A DNA stretch of 64,000 bases from Desulfatibacillum alkenivorans DSM 16219 (GTDB taxonomy: Bacteria; Desulfobacterota; Desulfobacteria; Desulfobacterales; Desulfatibacillaceae): positions 409,653 through 473,652 of the forward strand of contig NZ_FQZU01000001.1 of the NCBI RefSeq assembly GCF_900142135.1. The letters run 5' to 3'. Below are positions 21,386 to 29,840 of this stretch, one piece after another; the stretch's first letter is position 1, and each line of letters starts with the position of its first letter. The notes under the pieces are model-generated. The model was not told where the DNA came from and ran no database searches. It worked only from the letters and a program-made list of their open reading frames with translations. The translations under genes and the position numbers were made by a program.

Positions 21386-22208
21386 TGGATTTTTCCGTTG
21401 CTCCGGTCTGCAGGTGCAGGGAGAGCAGCACCGATTCCAGAATATCGCGGCTCACCTGAAGGCTTTCGGCGAAAGCCTCCTTCACCGTAGCTCCTACGGC
21501 GACCATTTCGGCGATCATGAGGGTGTGACGGGTGGACACGGTAACGGGCTCCTGGGCGTTTTTTCTAAGCTGGCCCGCCACATTCACGATGGTTTGGGCG
21601 TCCGCCGGGCTGATTCCGGTTTTCAGGTGCAAAACATTGGTTTCCACTTGGGGCGTCAGATAGTCCATGAGGGTCACGTAAAACCGGTCCCTCAAGGCGG
21701 CGTCCAGCATTTCGGTTCCCACAAACTCCTCGCCCTCATTAAGGGTTGCGAAAAAAACCACCCCCGGCGCCACCTTGATAAGCCCCAATTCGTCGGTCCA
21801 GACCTGCCGGTCCTGGGAGAGAACCGAAAACAGCATGTTCAAAGCCTTGGGATGTTCCGGCCTGTTGATTTCCTCCAGGTGAATCACGCATCCGGGAGTT
21901 TGGATGGCCTGGGGGAAAAGGAACTGCTGATAATAGGTCTCGCCGTCCTTGAGCCTGTGCTCTCCAAAAAGCTGTCCGGGTTCGGATAAAACGCCGATTT
22001 GAAAGGCGGCCAGGGGGCGATGGTTCCTGGCGGCGAACTGACGCACCATGGTGGATTTTCCGCAGCCCTGCCTGCCGGCCGCCAGTACATTGACGGGGTG
22101 GCGTTGCGACAAGGCTTCGATCCTTCCCAGGTTGTCAATGATGTCTTGGGGCAGGAAAAAATGCTCCTCCCGCTGGGGGATTTCCAATCCGTGTTCCGTT
22201 TCCGCCAT
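21360..22208 (-). CDS. MoxR-family AAA+ ATPase (BssE/NorQ-like)
   Basis: A 282-residue AAA+ ATPase. Walker A is GRQGCGKST (45-53) and Walker B IHLEEINRPEHPKALNMLFSVL; sensor-1 and arginine-finger regions follow (FFATLNEGEEFVGTEMLDAALRDRFYV). MoxR proteins remodel partner enzymes together with VWA proteins, and the gene downstream is one. The start used is the ATG after AAAGGGAGAAAC; the open frame continues upstream only through a REP-like repeat, which shows that extension is not coding. Known benzylsuccinate synthase operons carry a similar ATPase (BssE), so a role in maturing or activating the glycyl-radical enzyme is likely. Confidence 0.88.
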   Translation of the reverse strand: MAETEHGLEIPQREEHFFLPQDIIDNLGRIEALSQRHPVNVLAAGRQGCGKSTMVRQFAARNHRPLAAFQIGVLSEPGQLFGEHRLKDGETYYQQFLFPQAIQTPGCVIHLEEINRPEHPKALNMLFSVLSQDRQVWTDELGLIKVAPGVVFFATLNEGEEFVGTEMLDAALRDRFYVTLMDYLTPQVETNVLHLKTGISPADAQTIVNVAGQLRKNAQEPVTVSTRHTLMIAEMVAVGATVKEAFAESLQVSRDILESVLLSLHLQTGATEKSNGSRYNAY

Positions 22209-22443
22209 TGTTTCTCCCTTTATTGTTCTTGTCCCCGTGCTTTGCGTGGGGACGCATACGGATGCAACTAAAAGCCATTGGGATTTAAGTTCCAATGTTG
22301 GGTTCAAAGCCCAACAACGCCATCGGTCAGGAATGACGACTAGCCGGACTTCTTAAACCAACCTGCGGCTTGTCTACTGCGATGTAGGTTGGGTAGAGCT
22401 TGCGAAACCCAACAAAATCAGTCGACTGGATCTCAATAACGCC
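22209..22443. repeat. Intra-operonic repeat segment
   Basis: A REP-like palindrome (about 22225-22259) is followed by a diverged copy of the composite repeat: a GTTGGG...CCCAAC hairpin near 22298-22312, GCCGGACTTCTTAAACC, and GTAGGTTGGGTAGAGCTTGCGAAACCCAAC near 22383-22412. It separates the zinc-ribbon gene from the MoxR gene inside the alkane operon. Confidence 0.7.
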
Positions 22444-22782
22444 TTAAAAAAACAACTCCCGGGACCGCTGTTTGATAAAATCCCCCAACTGGGGAATATT
22501 CCAGCGTTCGTTCATACGCCGCAGCCCGCCTATCAATTCCATGGCCCTTTTCTGCACCTCCGGCTCGTCAGAACGTTCTATCCCGGCCAGTTCCCGGCAC
22601 AGATCGCGCATTTGCACTTCTTCCTTTTCCAGAGCCGCGGCCCGGGAGAACATGACATGAGCCCCGCACCGGGGGCATTGGCGCATATCGGACTCCCCGC
22701 AGGCGGGGCAGCCGTTTTTGCATAGAAAGGCAAAGTCATGGACTTCGCCCTTAAAACCGCATTCATGACAAGCAAGCTCCAC
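22444..22782 (-). CDS. Small zinc-ribbon protein of the alkane operon
   Basis: A 112-residue protein of unknown function. The first 40 residues hold seven cysteines: CHEC (5, 8), C21, C25, C28 and CPRC (36, 39), which fit two metal knuckles. The remainder is charged and helical (EVQMRDLCRELAGIERSDEPEVQKRAMELIGGLRRM). It lies between the AssA group and the MoxR ATPase on the same strand, so it may be an accessory or maturation factor of the synthase. I do not recognise a named family. Confidence 0.65.
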   Translation of the reverse strand: MELACHECGFKGEVHDFAFLCKNGCPACGESDMRQCPRCGAHVMFSRAAALEKEEVQMRDLCRELAGIERSDEPEVQKRAMELIGGLRRMNERWNIPQLGDFIKQRSRELFF

Positions 22783-22902
22783 GCTTACCTCCTTGGCTCC
22801 GCCTTATCCGGGCGTTTGCATTGATTAAGCCCTGCCTGATGCCTAAAAGCCGGGCCGGGAGCATCTTATGCCGAAAGAAATCCCGGCCCGGCGGCGAAAC
22901 AA

Positions 22903-23124
22903 TTACCTGGCGTCTTCGGCCAAGCCTTCAATGCCCGCGGATTTGCCCCAGGGGGCCTCGCCCGCGTCCACCCTCTGGCGGGCTTCCCCGGCCATTTCGT
23001 CTACGGCGAGCCATGCCTGGCATTGGGGGCACTGACGCAGGGTTATGGGAGCGTCAATGCGTGCGTTGTAGAGATACCGGAAAGAGGAAACTCCGGCTTC
23101 GTGACTGCATTCCGTGCATTTCAT
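22903..23124 (-). CDS. Small Cys-rich protein following assA (MasE/AssE-like candidate)
   Basis: A 73-residue protein starting at the ATG after GGGAGGAAAACAC. It has two CxxC knuckles (Cys3/Cys6 and Cys32/Cys35: MKCTEC and CPQCQAW), as in rubredoxin-like or zinc-ribbon folds. It lies 75 bp downstream of assA. Methylalkylsuccinate synthase loci of alkane degraders encode an extra small subunit (MasE) in addition to the B and C subunits, and this protein suits that role by size and place. In toluene operons the gene after bssA is bssB, so an AssB assignment is the alternative. Confidence 0.65.
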   Translation of the reverse strand: MKCTECSHEAGVSSFRYLYNARIDAPITLRQCPQCQAWLAVDEMAGEARQRVDAGEAPWGKSAGIEGLAEDAR

Positions 23125-23199
23125 GTGTTTTCCTCCCAAAATCCGGGGGTCTCAGCCCCCGGATTTTTTCTTTCTTGCGGAATGATGCATTTCCTCCGG

Positions 23200-25698
23200 T
23201 TAGATGCCCTGGACGGTCCTTTGAATGATGTTGTCCTGGGTTTTGCGGGAAATATCCACAAAATGGGCGCTGTATCCGGCCACCCGGACGATGACCTCGG
23301 AGTATTTCTCCGGATCCTTTTGAGCGGCCCGCAGGGTTTCGTCCGAAACCATATTGAACTGGACGTGGTCCAGCCCCAGGTCGGCCCAGGTGCGGATATA
23401 GGCTTTCCAAAGCTGATAGCCTTTTTCCCCGGCCAATTGGGTGGGGGAAAGCCGCTGGTTCAACAGGAACGCCCGGCCGTCGGAAACGTGGTCGATTTTG
23501 CCGCAGGATTTCAAAACGGCCGAGGGGCCTTTTTTGTCCAGGCCGGGGCCGGGGGAAATGCCGCCGTCGTACAGGGCGTCCCCGCACCGGCGCCCGTTGG
23601 GCAGCGCGCCCACGATGGAGGCGTAATGAATATTGCCGGAGACGTTTTCTGGCAGGATGGGCCAGCTGTTGCCCGAGGGACATTTCATGACGCGGCTGTG
23701 CCTGGCGGTTTCCCGGAGGCAGCGAAGCATGATGTCGTCCACGTAATCGTCGTCATTGCCCCATTTGGGAGCGTTGTTGACGAAGTCCAGGCGCATTTCC
23801 TCGTAACCGTCCCAATTGGCTTTAAGAGCGGAGAGCAACTGCTCCATGGTGTATTTTTTATCGTCAAAAACCAGCTTTTTGACCGCGGCCAGGGAGTCGA
23901 TGTTTTCCACCCAGGTGAATGCCGTGACCCAGCAGTTGCCGCGGTCCCCGACCGGGCTCACCACGTCCAGGCCTGATTCCACACTGCGTTCGCTCATGCC
24001 GGAGAGAAAAGGCCTGCCGAAAAACTCGGGGTCCTTGTATCTGCCCAGGTTGACGGTGCGGACCAGGAGGCTGGTGAGCCATTCCATCTGTTTGACCCAG
24101 GCCTGGAAAAGCTCCTCAAAATCATGGAACTTGGCGGCGTCCCCGGTTTCCGGCCCCATTTGCATGCCCACCACGTGGTCATAGCCGTTGTGCAGGGCGT
24201 ATTCCACCATCTTGGCGCAGTTGGCGGTGGCTGAAGCCATGCGCATGGGCTGCACCCCGTGCTTGGTGGTGGGGCAGGGGCTCATGCAGGCCTGATGCAC
24301 CCAGGTGCGCGCCTCTTCCAGAGGATGGCCGTGCCAGTGCATGGCGTTCTGGATCAGCAAGGGATCGTTGCGCATGGACGGATACCCCAGGCCGTGGCGG
24401 ATGCACTCAAAGCATTCGCGCAGGACTTCGTCCTTGACCTTGGGATGCCACCGGAACCCAAAGGTGGGATTGGACACCCTGACCAGGCGGGCCGCCTGGA
24501 GAAAGGCGACGGTCAGATCGTTGCACGCATCCGAGCCGTCCTTGTTCACGCCCCCCAGGGTCCAGACCCAGGTGCCGGTAATGCCCTGAAGGCCTTCCCG
24601 CGCCCACCGGGGGGCGAAGCCGCCCACCTCGTAAGCCCGGATCATGAACTCGCCCACCAGATCCAATGCTTCTTCCTTGGTGAGGGTTTTGTCGACGTTC
24701 ACGTCCTTGTCGTAATAGGGCCCGTGGTAATAGTCGGGCCTTGCCGGCCAGGCCCCTTCGTGGGCTTCCGTTCTGGCGAATATCTGGATGAAGTGGTCGT
24801 ACTGCAGGGATTCCTGGAGATTCCTGGGCGCCCTGGCGGGAACTCTCTCGCAGGTTTCGGCGATTTTAAGCAGTTCTTCCCGCCGTTTTTCATCCGTCTC
24901 CATGTTTTCGGCCATGGTTCTCGCCAGCCTTGCATACCGCCTGGCGTGACGGATGCCCGCCTCCAGGACCAGGATCATGGCGTCCCAGTTCTGAAGCCTG
25001 TCGTAGATATCCAGGATTTCAGGGCCGGGGACGCCCACGGTTTTATCCTCGGCGTTTTCAACGGCTGCGTTGATTTCCTCGATAATGTCTTCAAATCCCC
25101 GCCTTCCCGCAAACAGGTACTCATAATCCTTGCCGGAGTAGCCGTAGGCGGAGGAAGGCGCTCCCCATCCAATGGCGCCGGATAGGAATTTCACCGCGTC
25201 TTCGGGGTCCAGGATGCGGGCCACTTTGTCCACGGCTGTCTGGCCCGCCCAATAGTCATTGAGCTCCGCCACTTTTTGCAGGGATTCGTTTTCGGGCTCA
25301 GGCATGATGCCCGGCTCGTTGTAAGCTTCCTCATTGACCATGGAAGCGCCGTCCACACGCCACATGATGGTGTTGGGCAGGCTGCCGAAGTAGCCCACCA
25401 GTTGGGAGTGGTCGGTGATGAAGATCGTTTTGTTGTCCAGGACATGGGCGATGGCCTTGGCTCTGCGCATCATGATCGGGTCGTATTTCCAGAATTTCCA
25501 CATGTCCGTAAAAAGGGTCGCGCATTCCAAATCCAGCTTAATTCCCGGGGCGTAATTGCCCCCCAAAGCGCCTTTTTTCCATACAGATTTTCTTAAGTAA
25601 TCCAGACGCTTGGAACGCTTTTTTTCGGCGACCCACCACCATTCCTGTTTGTCTTCCAGTTCTTGGACAGACTGGTCCTGTGCTGGTTCTGCTACCAT
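23200..25698 (-). CDS. assA: Alkylsuccinate synthase, catalytic alpha subunit (glycyl radical enzyme)
   Basis: An 832-residue glycyl radical enzyme of the fumarate-adding class, which joins an alkane (usually at C2) to fumarate to give a (1-methylalkyl)succinate. The PFL-like domain spans most of the protein. The thiyl cysteine is most likely Cys471 in HQACMSPCPTTKHG, and the radical glycine is Gly808 in RVAGYSAHFVDISRKTQ near the C terminus. The N-terminal tryptophan-rich EWWWVAEKKR segment and overall length fit AssA/MasD. Two ATGs are possible; GGAGGA directly abuts the first and is correctly spaced for the second, used here. Neighbours are the small subunits and AssD. A naphthyl- or benzylsuccinate synthase is less likely given the mutase genes alongside. 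Confidence 0.93.
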   Translation of the reverse strand: MVAEPAQDQSVQELEDKQEWWWVAEKKRSKRLDYLRKSVWKKGALGGNYAPGIKLDLECATLFTDMWKFWKYDPIMMRRAKAIAHVLDNKTIFITDHSQLVGYFGSLPNTIMWRVDGASMVNEEAYNEPGIMPEPENESLQKVAELNDYWAGQTAVDKVARILDPEDAVKFLSGAIGWGAPSSAYGYSGKDYEYLFAGRRGFEDIIEEINAAVENAEDKTVGVPGPEILDIYDRLQNWDAMILVLEAGIRHARRYARLARTMAENMETDEKRREELLKIAETCERVPARAPRNLQESLQYDHFIQIFARTEAHEGAWPARPDYYHGPYYDKDVNVDKTLTKEEALDLVGEFMIRAYEVGGFAPRWAREGLQGITGTWVWTLGGVNKDGSDACNDLTVAFLQAARLVRVSNPTFGFRWHPKVKDEVLRECFECIRHGLGYPSMRNDPLLIQNAMHWHGHPLEEARTWVHQACMSPCPTTKHGVQPMRMASATANCAKMVEYALHNGYDHVVGMQMGPETGDAAKFHDFEELFQAWVKQMEWLTSLLVRTVNLGRYKDPEFFGRPFLSGMSERSVESGLDVVSPVGDRGNCWVTAFTWVENIDSLAAVKKLVFDDKKYTMEQLLSALKANWDGYEEMRLDFVNNAPKWGNDDDYVDDIMLRCLRETARHSRVMKCPSGNSWPILPENVSGNIHYASIVGALPNGRRCGDALYDGGISPGPGLDKKGPSAVLKSCGKIDHVSDGRAFLLNQRLSPTQLAGEKGYQLWKAYIRTWADLGLDHVQFNMVSDETLRAAQKDPEKYSEVIVRVAGYSAHFVDISRKTQDNIIQRTVQGI

Positions 25699-25812
25699 TT
25701 CCATTCCTCCGCATTGTGGGACAATCTCCCCCCGGACCTGTCCCGTTTTGAATTATGGGTATGGTAAAAACCCAACTGATACGGTTTTTATGACTCTGCT
25801 TTTTTTCAGATT

Positions 25813-25977
25813 CTACTTCTTTTGAAAGGATTCACATCCGGAAGCGTCGTTATCCTCCCTGACCGGCTTGCTTTGGTAGAAAGCCTGCCTGGGATCCACC
25901 ACCCTGCGGACGCAGTCCCCCTGGCCGGGTTCATCTTCCCTGAGGAAAAAACTTCTGCATTCGGCGCATGTCGACAT
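25813..25977 (-). CDS. assC: Alkylsuccinate synthase gamma-type small subunit (54 residues)
   Basis: A very short gene preceded by a near-perfect AAAGGAGGTGAT ribosome site. The product has four cysteines at 4, 7, 22 and 48 (CAEC, GDC, GC), the CxxC-x14-C-x25-C arrangement expected for the HiPIP-like fold that binds a 4Fe-4S cluster in the BssC subunit of benzylsuccinate synthase. It lies directly before assA, as bssC does before bssA. It would pack on AssA and shield or tune the radical site. The B versus C label rests on order and cysteine spacing, not on a database match. Confidence 0.8.
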   Translation of the reverse strand: MSTCAECRSFFLREDEPGQGDCVRRVVDPRQAFYQSKPVREDNDASGCESFQKK

Positions 25978-26037
25978 AAGAACCATCACCTCCTTTCAAT
26001 TCGGTTTGACCTGAGAATTCGATTGGCAGCGCAGCGT

Positions 26038-26406
26038 TTATTTAATGGCTTTTTCCATCTGACGCTGCACTCTCCTGTATGAAGGATCATTGACTTCGTT
26101 GCCGTCGGTATCAATTAAATCCTGGCGGTTGAAATACTCGCACCCGGCTCCGTCGCTGTTGAACAGAACGGTCAGGCTGGCCTGGCCTTCCATGACATAG
26201 ACAGGCGGAGTCACCTTGATGTCGGACCCCACCTTGAGCTTTCTGCAATAGCCGCGGCCGTCCGAGGCGTAGGCGTTTTCGGAAAAGTTTTTGCAAAACC
26301 CGCATGCCTTCTCGGGGACGTTTTCCCTTTCCTCGACGGAACGGGCCTTGCTAACGTCTCCCAGCATTCCATTAGCCACTTGTTTCCACTGACTCCTCCG
26401 GGACAT
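26038..26406 (-). CDS. assB: Alkylsuccinate synthase small subunit, HiPIP-like (AssB candidate)
   Basis: A 122-residue protein with exactly four cysteines, at 35, 38, 54 and 89 (ACGFCKNF, GYCRKL, GAGCEYF). This repeats the CxxC...C...C order seen in the 54-residue subunit and fits a 4Fe-4S HiPIP-like domain, here with N- and C-terminal extensions (the tail SYRRVQRQMEKAIK is helical). A good AAGGAGG site precedes the ATG. It sits between assD and assC. In benzylsuccinate synthase the beta subunit has this fold and controls access to the active site. The gene name is tentative, because gene order differs from the toluene operons. Confidence 0.7.
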   Translation of the reverse strand: MSRRSQWKQVANGMLGDVSKARSVEERENVPEKACGFCKNFSENAYASDGRGYCRKLKVGSDIKVTPPVYVMEGQASLTVLFNSDGAGCEYFNRQDLIDTDGNEVNDPSYRRVQRQMEKAIK

Positions 26407-26470
26407 TGATGCCTCCTTGTCATGACGATGAGGGTTTTCAGGTTATACCGGGCGGATCAACCGCCGATGG

Positions 26471-27433
26471 TTAGTTTGCTTCTTCAAAGCCGGAGCCGCC
26501 GATGGTGGTTTTCAGGCCGCTCATTTCGTAAAACTCCTTGGGAATTTCCAGCAGGGAGGGCTCCATGGCCTCCACCCGCCCCAAGGGCCAATCCAGCCCC
26601 AGCCACCCGTATTTGTCCTGGCACCAGTTGTGGTAGGGCAGCAAATCCACCCGGCGGATTTTCCCGGGAAGGCCGTTCAAAAACTCCACGGCCGCCTTGT
26701 GATCCTCTATGGAATCATTGAAGCCGGGAACCACCGGGATTCGCACCCAGATTTCCACCCCGGTTTGAGTCAGGCGGGCGAGGTTTTTCATAATCAAGGC
26801 GTTATCCACGCCCGTCCATTGTTTGTGCTTCTCCGGGTCCGTGTGCTTGAGGTCGAACAACACGATGTCTGTGTAGGCGAGAAGTTTTTCCAAAACCTCC
26901 CAGGAGCAGTACCCGTTGGTGTCCAGGCAGGTGTGAAGCCCCCGAGCCTTGGCGCCCGCCAGAAGTTTTTCAGCGAAGTCCGGATGCGCCGTGGGTTCTC
27001 CGCCGGAAAGAGTCATGCCCCCTCCGGAGTTTTTGTAAAAGGGCAGGTCCGATTCCACTTCGTCCAAAATTTCCTTTACGGTCAGGAGCTTGCCCGTTAT
27101 TTCCAGGGCGCCGTAAGGGCAAACCGCCGCGCATTGCATGGAATGGTTGCAGCGGGCAAGGTCGATTTTGTAATAATCCACGCCTTCCGACTGGGCCAGA
27201 ACCGGGTCGATGGGAGGCTGGATCGCCTCCGTGGGGCAGGCTTCCATGCAGGCGCCGCATTGCACGCAGAGCCTTTTTTTCCAGTAAATCTGGGCTTTTG
27301 CGTCAATAGTTTCGGGATTATGGCACCAGGCGCACTTGAGGGGGCAGCCCTTTAAAAAGACGTTGGTGCGGAATCCCGGACCGTCGTTTATGGCAAAACG
27401 TTGAATTTCCGTAATCAAGCAGGCATTGCCCAT
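26471..27433 (-). CDS. assD: Alkylsuccinate synthase activating enzyme (radical SAM activase)
   Basis: A 320-residue glycyl-radical-enzyme activase. The radical SAM triad is CPLKCAWC (Cys30, 34, 37). A ferredoxin-like insert follows with CVQCGACMEACP and CNHSMQCAAVCPYG, so two additional 4Fe-4S clusters are expected, as in BssD. The SAM-binding GGE motif appears in MTLSGGEPTAHPDF. The enzyme abstracts hydrogen from Gly808 of AssA to start the radical. GGGAGGGATC precedes the ATG. It lies 64 bp upstream of the small-subunit gene and 50 bp downstream of the MmgE/PrpD gene. Confidence 0.93.
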   Translation of the reverse strand: MGNACLITEIQRFAINDGPGFRTNVFLKGCPLKCAWCHNPETIDAKAQIYWKKRLCVQCGACMEACPTEAIQPPIDPVLAQSEGVDYYKIDLARCNHSMQCAAVCPYGALEITGKLLTVKEILDEVESDLPFYKNSGGGMTLSGGEPTAHPDFAEKLLAGAKARGLHTCLDTNGYCSWEVLEKLLAYTDIVLFDLKHTDPEKHKQWTGVDNALIMKNLARLTQTGVEIWVRIPVVPGFNDSIEDHKAAVEFLNGLPGKIRRVDLLPYHNWCQDKYGWLGLDWPLGRVEAMEPSLLEIPKEFYEMSGLKTTIGGSGFEEAN

Positions 27434-27483
27434 TGATCCCTCCCGCTTCGTTTCCTTGTGACATGAAAATTTTTCGCCATAAT

Positions 27484-28818
27484 TTAAAGAATCGCCGCAA
27501 AGTCCGCCATGTCCGCCGATTCCAAATGATCGATCCTTCCGGCAAGATCCTCCGCCTTTTCCAGGCCGATCACAGCGCCCGCCAGGTCCAGAAACTTGGC
27601 TCTGACGCGCTCCTGCTTGGCGTCCAGGGGCGGAATTTGCTGGAGAATGTCGGAAAAGCCTTCGTAGTCCCGGCCATTGGCCCTGATTACAACCCGGGAT
27701 TCCAGGGCGGTCATGGACTCATCCTTGAGCAATTCAATTTTTTGCATCAGGCTTCTTACCTGGGAATCGTTCACCATGTCGTCGGTAAAGGCGGCCATGC
27801 CCGTGACTTCGCGGGTGAGGGCGTTGGCCACGCAATAGACTACGGAGAACTTGGCTTCGGTTCCGGTTTTGGGATTGGCGTTGGCCGCCGCCTGCATGGT
27901 GACCTCGGAGGAGTACACCCTAATGCTTTCAAGATCGTCCAGGCTCAGGCTGTTTTCCTGCATCACCTGCCTGGCGGCCTCCAAAGGCGAGTGGGTGGCG
28001 TGGCATGAGGCGTGGTACTTCTGGCTGAGGTTGACCACGTCCCACCCCAGGCCCAGCATGGACAGGATTTCGTCGTTCACCTTGCCGCGAAGCGCTTCAA
28101 AAAAACCCTGGGGCCCCTCCAGCACGTCATCAGCGCCGGTGAAGCCATCCCTTGCCAGCATGGCCGCCATCAGCCCGGACTGGCTTGCCCGGCCTGCATG
28201 AAAGGGCTTGCACATGGTGCCGAAACTGCGTTTAAGCCCCGAGGACTGGGTGGCCCCAATGCCCAAAGCCCAGGCGGTCTGCTGCGGATCCAGGCCCAGC
28301 AGCCGGGCGCATCCCGCGGCCGAGGCCATGTGACCCAAGGTGGATGTGCCGTGCCAGCCCGCCAGGTAATGATCCAGGCCGGCGCAGGCGCCGATGGTTC
28401 CTCCCACCTGGATTCCCATGATGTAGGCGTCCAGCAGATCCCTGCCGCTTTTGTTTTCCTTTTCCGCCAGAGCCAAGAGGGCGGGAAAAAGGGTGACCGA
28501 GGGATGCCCGAGAAAGGAAACCAAAGTATCGTCATAGTCCAATGCGTGGGACGCCGCGCCATTGATGAGGGCGGCCTGGCCCAGGGATTTTTTCTCTCCA
28601 AACCCGATGATCGTCGCCTGGGGGCTTCCGCCTTCCCGGCCGGCCCAGCGCATGAGTTTTTCCACCAGGGGCTCGTCCTTGCCGCCGTAGGTTACGGCCA
28701 GCCAGTCCATAAAAGCGGTCTTGGCGTGATCGTGCATTTCCTCCGGGATGGAGGAGGCGGGGGTGTTGGAGCAGAATCCCGCCAGTTTTTTGGTCATTCC
28801 CATTGTTTCGCCGGTCAT
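27484..28818 (-). CDS. MmgE/PrpD family protein
   Basis: A 444-residue member of the MmgE/PrpD group, whose known members dehydrate 2-methylcitrate or decarboxylate cis-aconitate. Signatures include KTAFMDWLAVTYGG, NGAASHALDYDDTLVSFLGHPSVTLFPALLALAE, GWHGTSTLGHMASAAGCARLLGLD and KYHASCHATHSPLEAA. The start used, with AAGGAGACC upstream, overlaps the meaB stop codon as ATGA, so the two are translationally coupled. Its presence between the mutase chaperone and the activase is striking. It could act on a propionyl-CoA-derived tricarboxylate to recover fumarate or dehydrate a branched intermediate; neither is proven. Confidence 0.85.
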   Translation of the reverse strand: MTGETMGMTKKLAGFCSNTPASSIPEEMHDHAKTAFMDWLAVTYGGKDEPLVEKLMRWAGREGGSPQATIIGFGEKKSLGQAALINGAASHALDYDDTLVSFLGHPSVTLFPALLALAEKENKSGRDLLDAYIMGIQVGGTIGACAGLDHYLAGWHGTSTLGHMASAAGCARLLGLDPQQTAWALGIGATQSSGLKRSFGTMCKPFHAGRASQSGLMAAMLARDGFTGADDVLEGPQGFFEALRGKVNDEILSMLGLGWDVVNLSQKYHASCHATHSPLEAARQVMQENSLSLDDLESIRVYSSEVTMQAAANANPKTGTEAKFSVVYCVANALTREVTGMAAFTDDMVNDSQVRSLMQKIELLKDESMTALESRVVIRANGRDYEGFSDILQQIPPLDAKQERVRAKFLDLAGAVIGLEKAEDLAGRIDHLESADMADFAAIL

Positions 28819-29783
28819 GTGGTCTCCTTGATTCCAAACGCCTCCCGCATCAGGGGCAGCAGGGAGTCGGCCGCGGAATACGGATCGGTTTGCTGTTTCA
28901 AAATTTGATGGATTGCCTTGTCCAGGTCTCCGGTGCGGTCCCATTTGTCTTGCAGATAATGCAGGATTTCGCTTTCCATGAGTGAGAGGATTTCCTCTTT
29001 GATCCGCAGAGCCCGCCAGTCCGCCCGATTTTTACCCGCATCAAAGCCATGGACCAGGACGTCCACAAGCTCCCTGACGCCCTGATAATTGATGGCCGAG
29101 GTTTTCAGGATCGGCGGCCTGGGGCCGGAGCCTTCGGAAGCAATGTCCAGCATGCCGCCGATATCCGCCGCCACTTCATGCGCGCCTTCCCTGTCGGCCT
29201 TGTTAACCACGTACAGGTCGGCGATTTCCATGATTCCGGCTTTCAGGGCCTGAATGCCGTCTCCCTGCCCCGGAACGCAGACCACCATGACCAGGTCGGC
29301 GGTCTTGACGACTTCCACCTCGTCCTGGCCGACTCCCACGGTTTCAATGAGGATCACGTCCTTGCCGAAGGCGTCCAGAATTCTGCTGACGTCGCGGGCG
29401 CCCTGGCACAGACCGCCCAAAGCGCCTCTGGTGGCCATGGATCGGATGAAGATTTCCGGCAAGTTGACGGCATCCCGCATGCGCAGCCTGTCCCCCAGGA
29501 GGGCGCCTCCGGAAAAGGGAGAGGAGGGGTCCACCGCGATAATGCCCACGGTTCGGCCCCGGGAAACCAGTTCCCTGGCGATGGAGTTGGTCAGGGTGCT
29601 CTTGCCCGCGCCCGGGCTGCCGGTGACGCCGATGATTTTCGCCTTTCCCCCCAGGGGGTAAAGACGCTTCATGGCGTCCTTCCAGCCGTTTTCCCGATTC
29701 TCCACCAGGGTGATGATACGGGCCAGGGAGCGTTCGTTTCCCTTTTTCACCCCATCCAACAATGTTTCCCAAGATGCCTGCAC
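28815..29783 (-). CDS. meaB: MeaB/ArgK-type GTPase (B12 mutase chaperone)
   Basis: A 322-residue G3E-family GTPase. The P loop is GVTGSPGAGKSTL, followed by IIAVDPSSPFSGGALLGDRLRM, ETVGVGQDEVEV (switch II) and the base-specificity VNKADREGA. The C-terminal helices form the dimer arm of the family. MeaB protects adenosylcobalamin mutases and gates cofactor loading. It follows the mutase large-subunit gene by 57 bp, so it very probably serves that mutase. Translation starts at GTG with AAGGA about 10 nt upstream. Confidence 0.92.
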   Translation of the reverse strand: MQASWETLLDGVKKGNERSLARIITLVENRENGWKDAMKRLYPLGGKAKIIGVTGSPGAGKSTLTNSIARELVSRGRTVGIIAVDPSSPFSGGALLGDRLRMRDAVNLPEIFIRSMATRGALGGLCQGARDVSRILDAFGKDVILIETVGVGQDEVEVVKTADLVMVVCVPGQGDGIQALKAGIMEIADLYVVNKADREGAHEVAADIGGMLDIASEGSGPRPPILKTSAINYQGVRELVDVLVHGFDAGKNRADWRALRIKEEILSLMESEILHYLQDKWDRTGDLDKAIHQILKQQTDPYSAADSLLPLMREAFGIKETT

Positions 29784-29840
29784 CAGAGATTTCGTCCTTA
29801 TGGGCTTGTGCGCCGAATGCTGAAAAGAGGCGCGGGATTA

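Noticed and set aside
22209-22307. Upstream extension of the MoxR ATPase reading frame
   Set aside because: It consists of a REP-like palindrome; a well-placed ribosome site supports the ATG at 22208.
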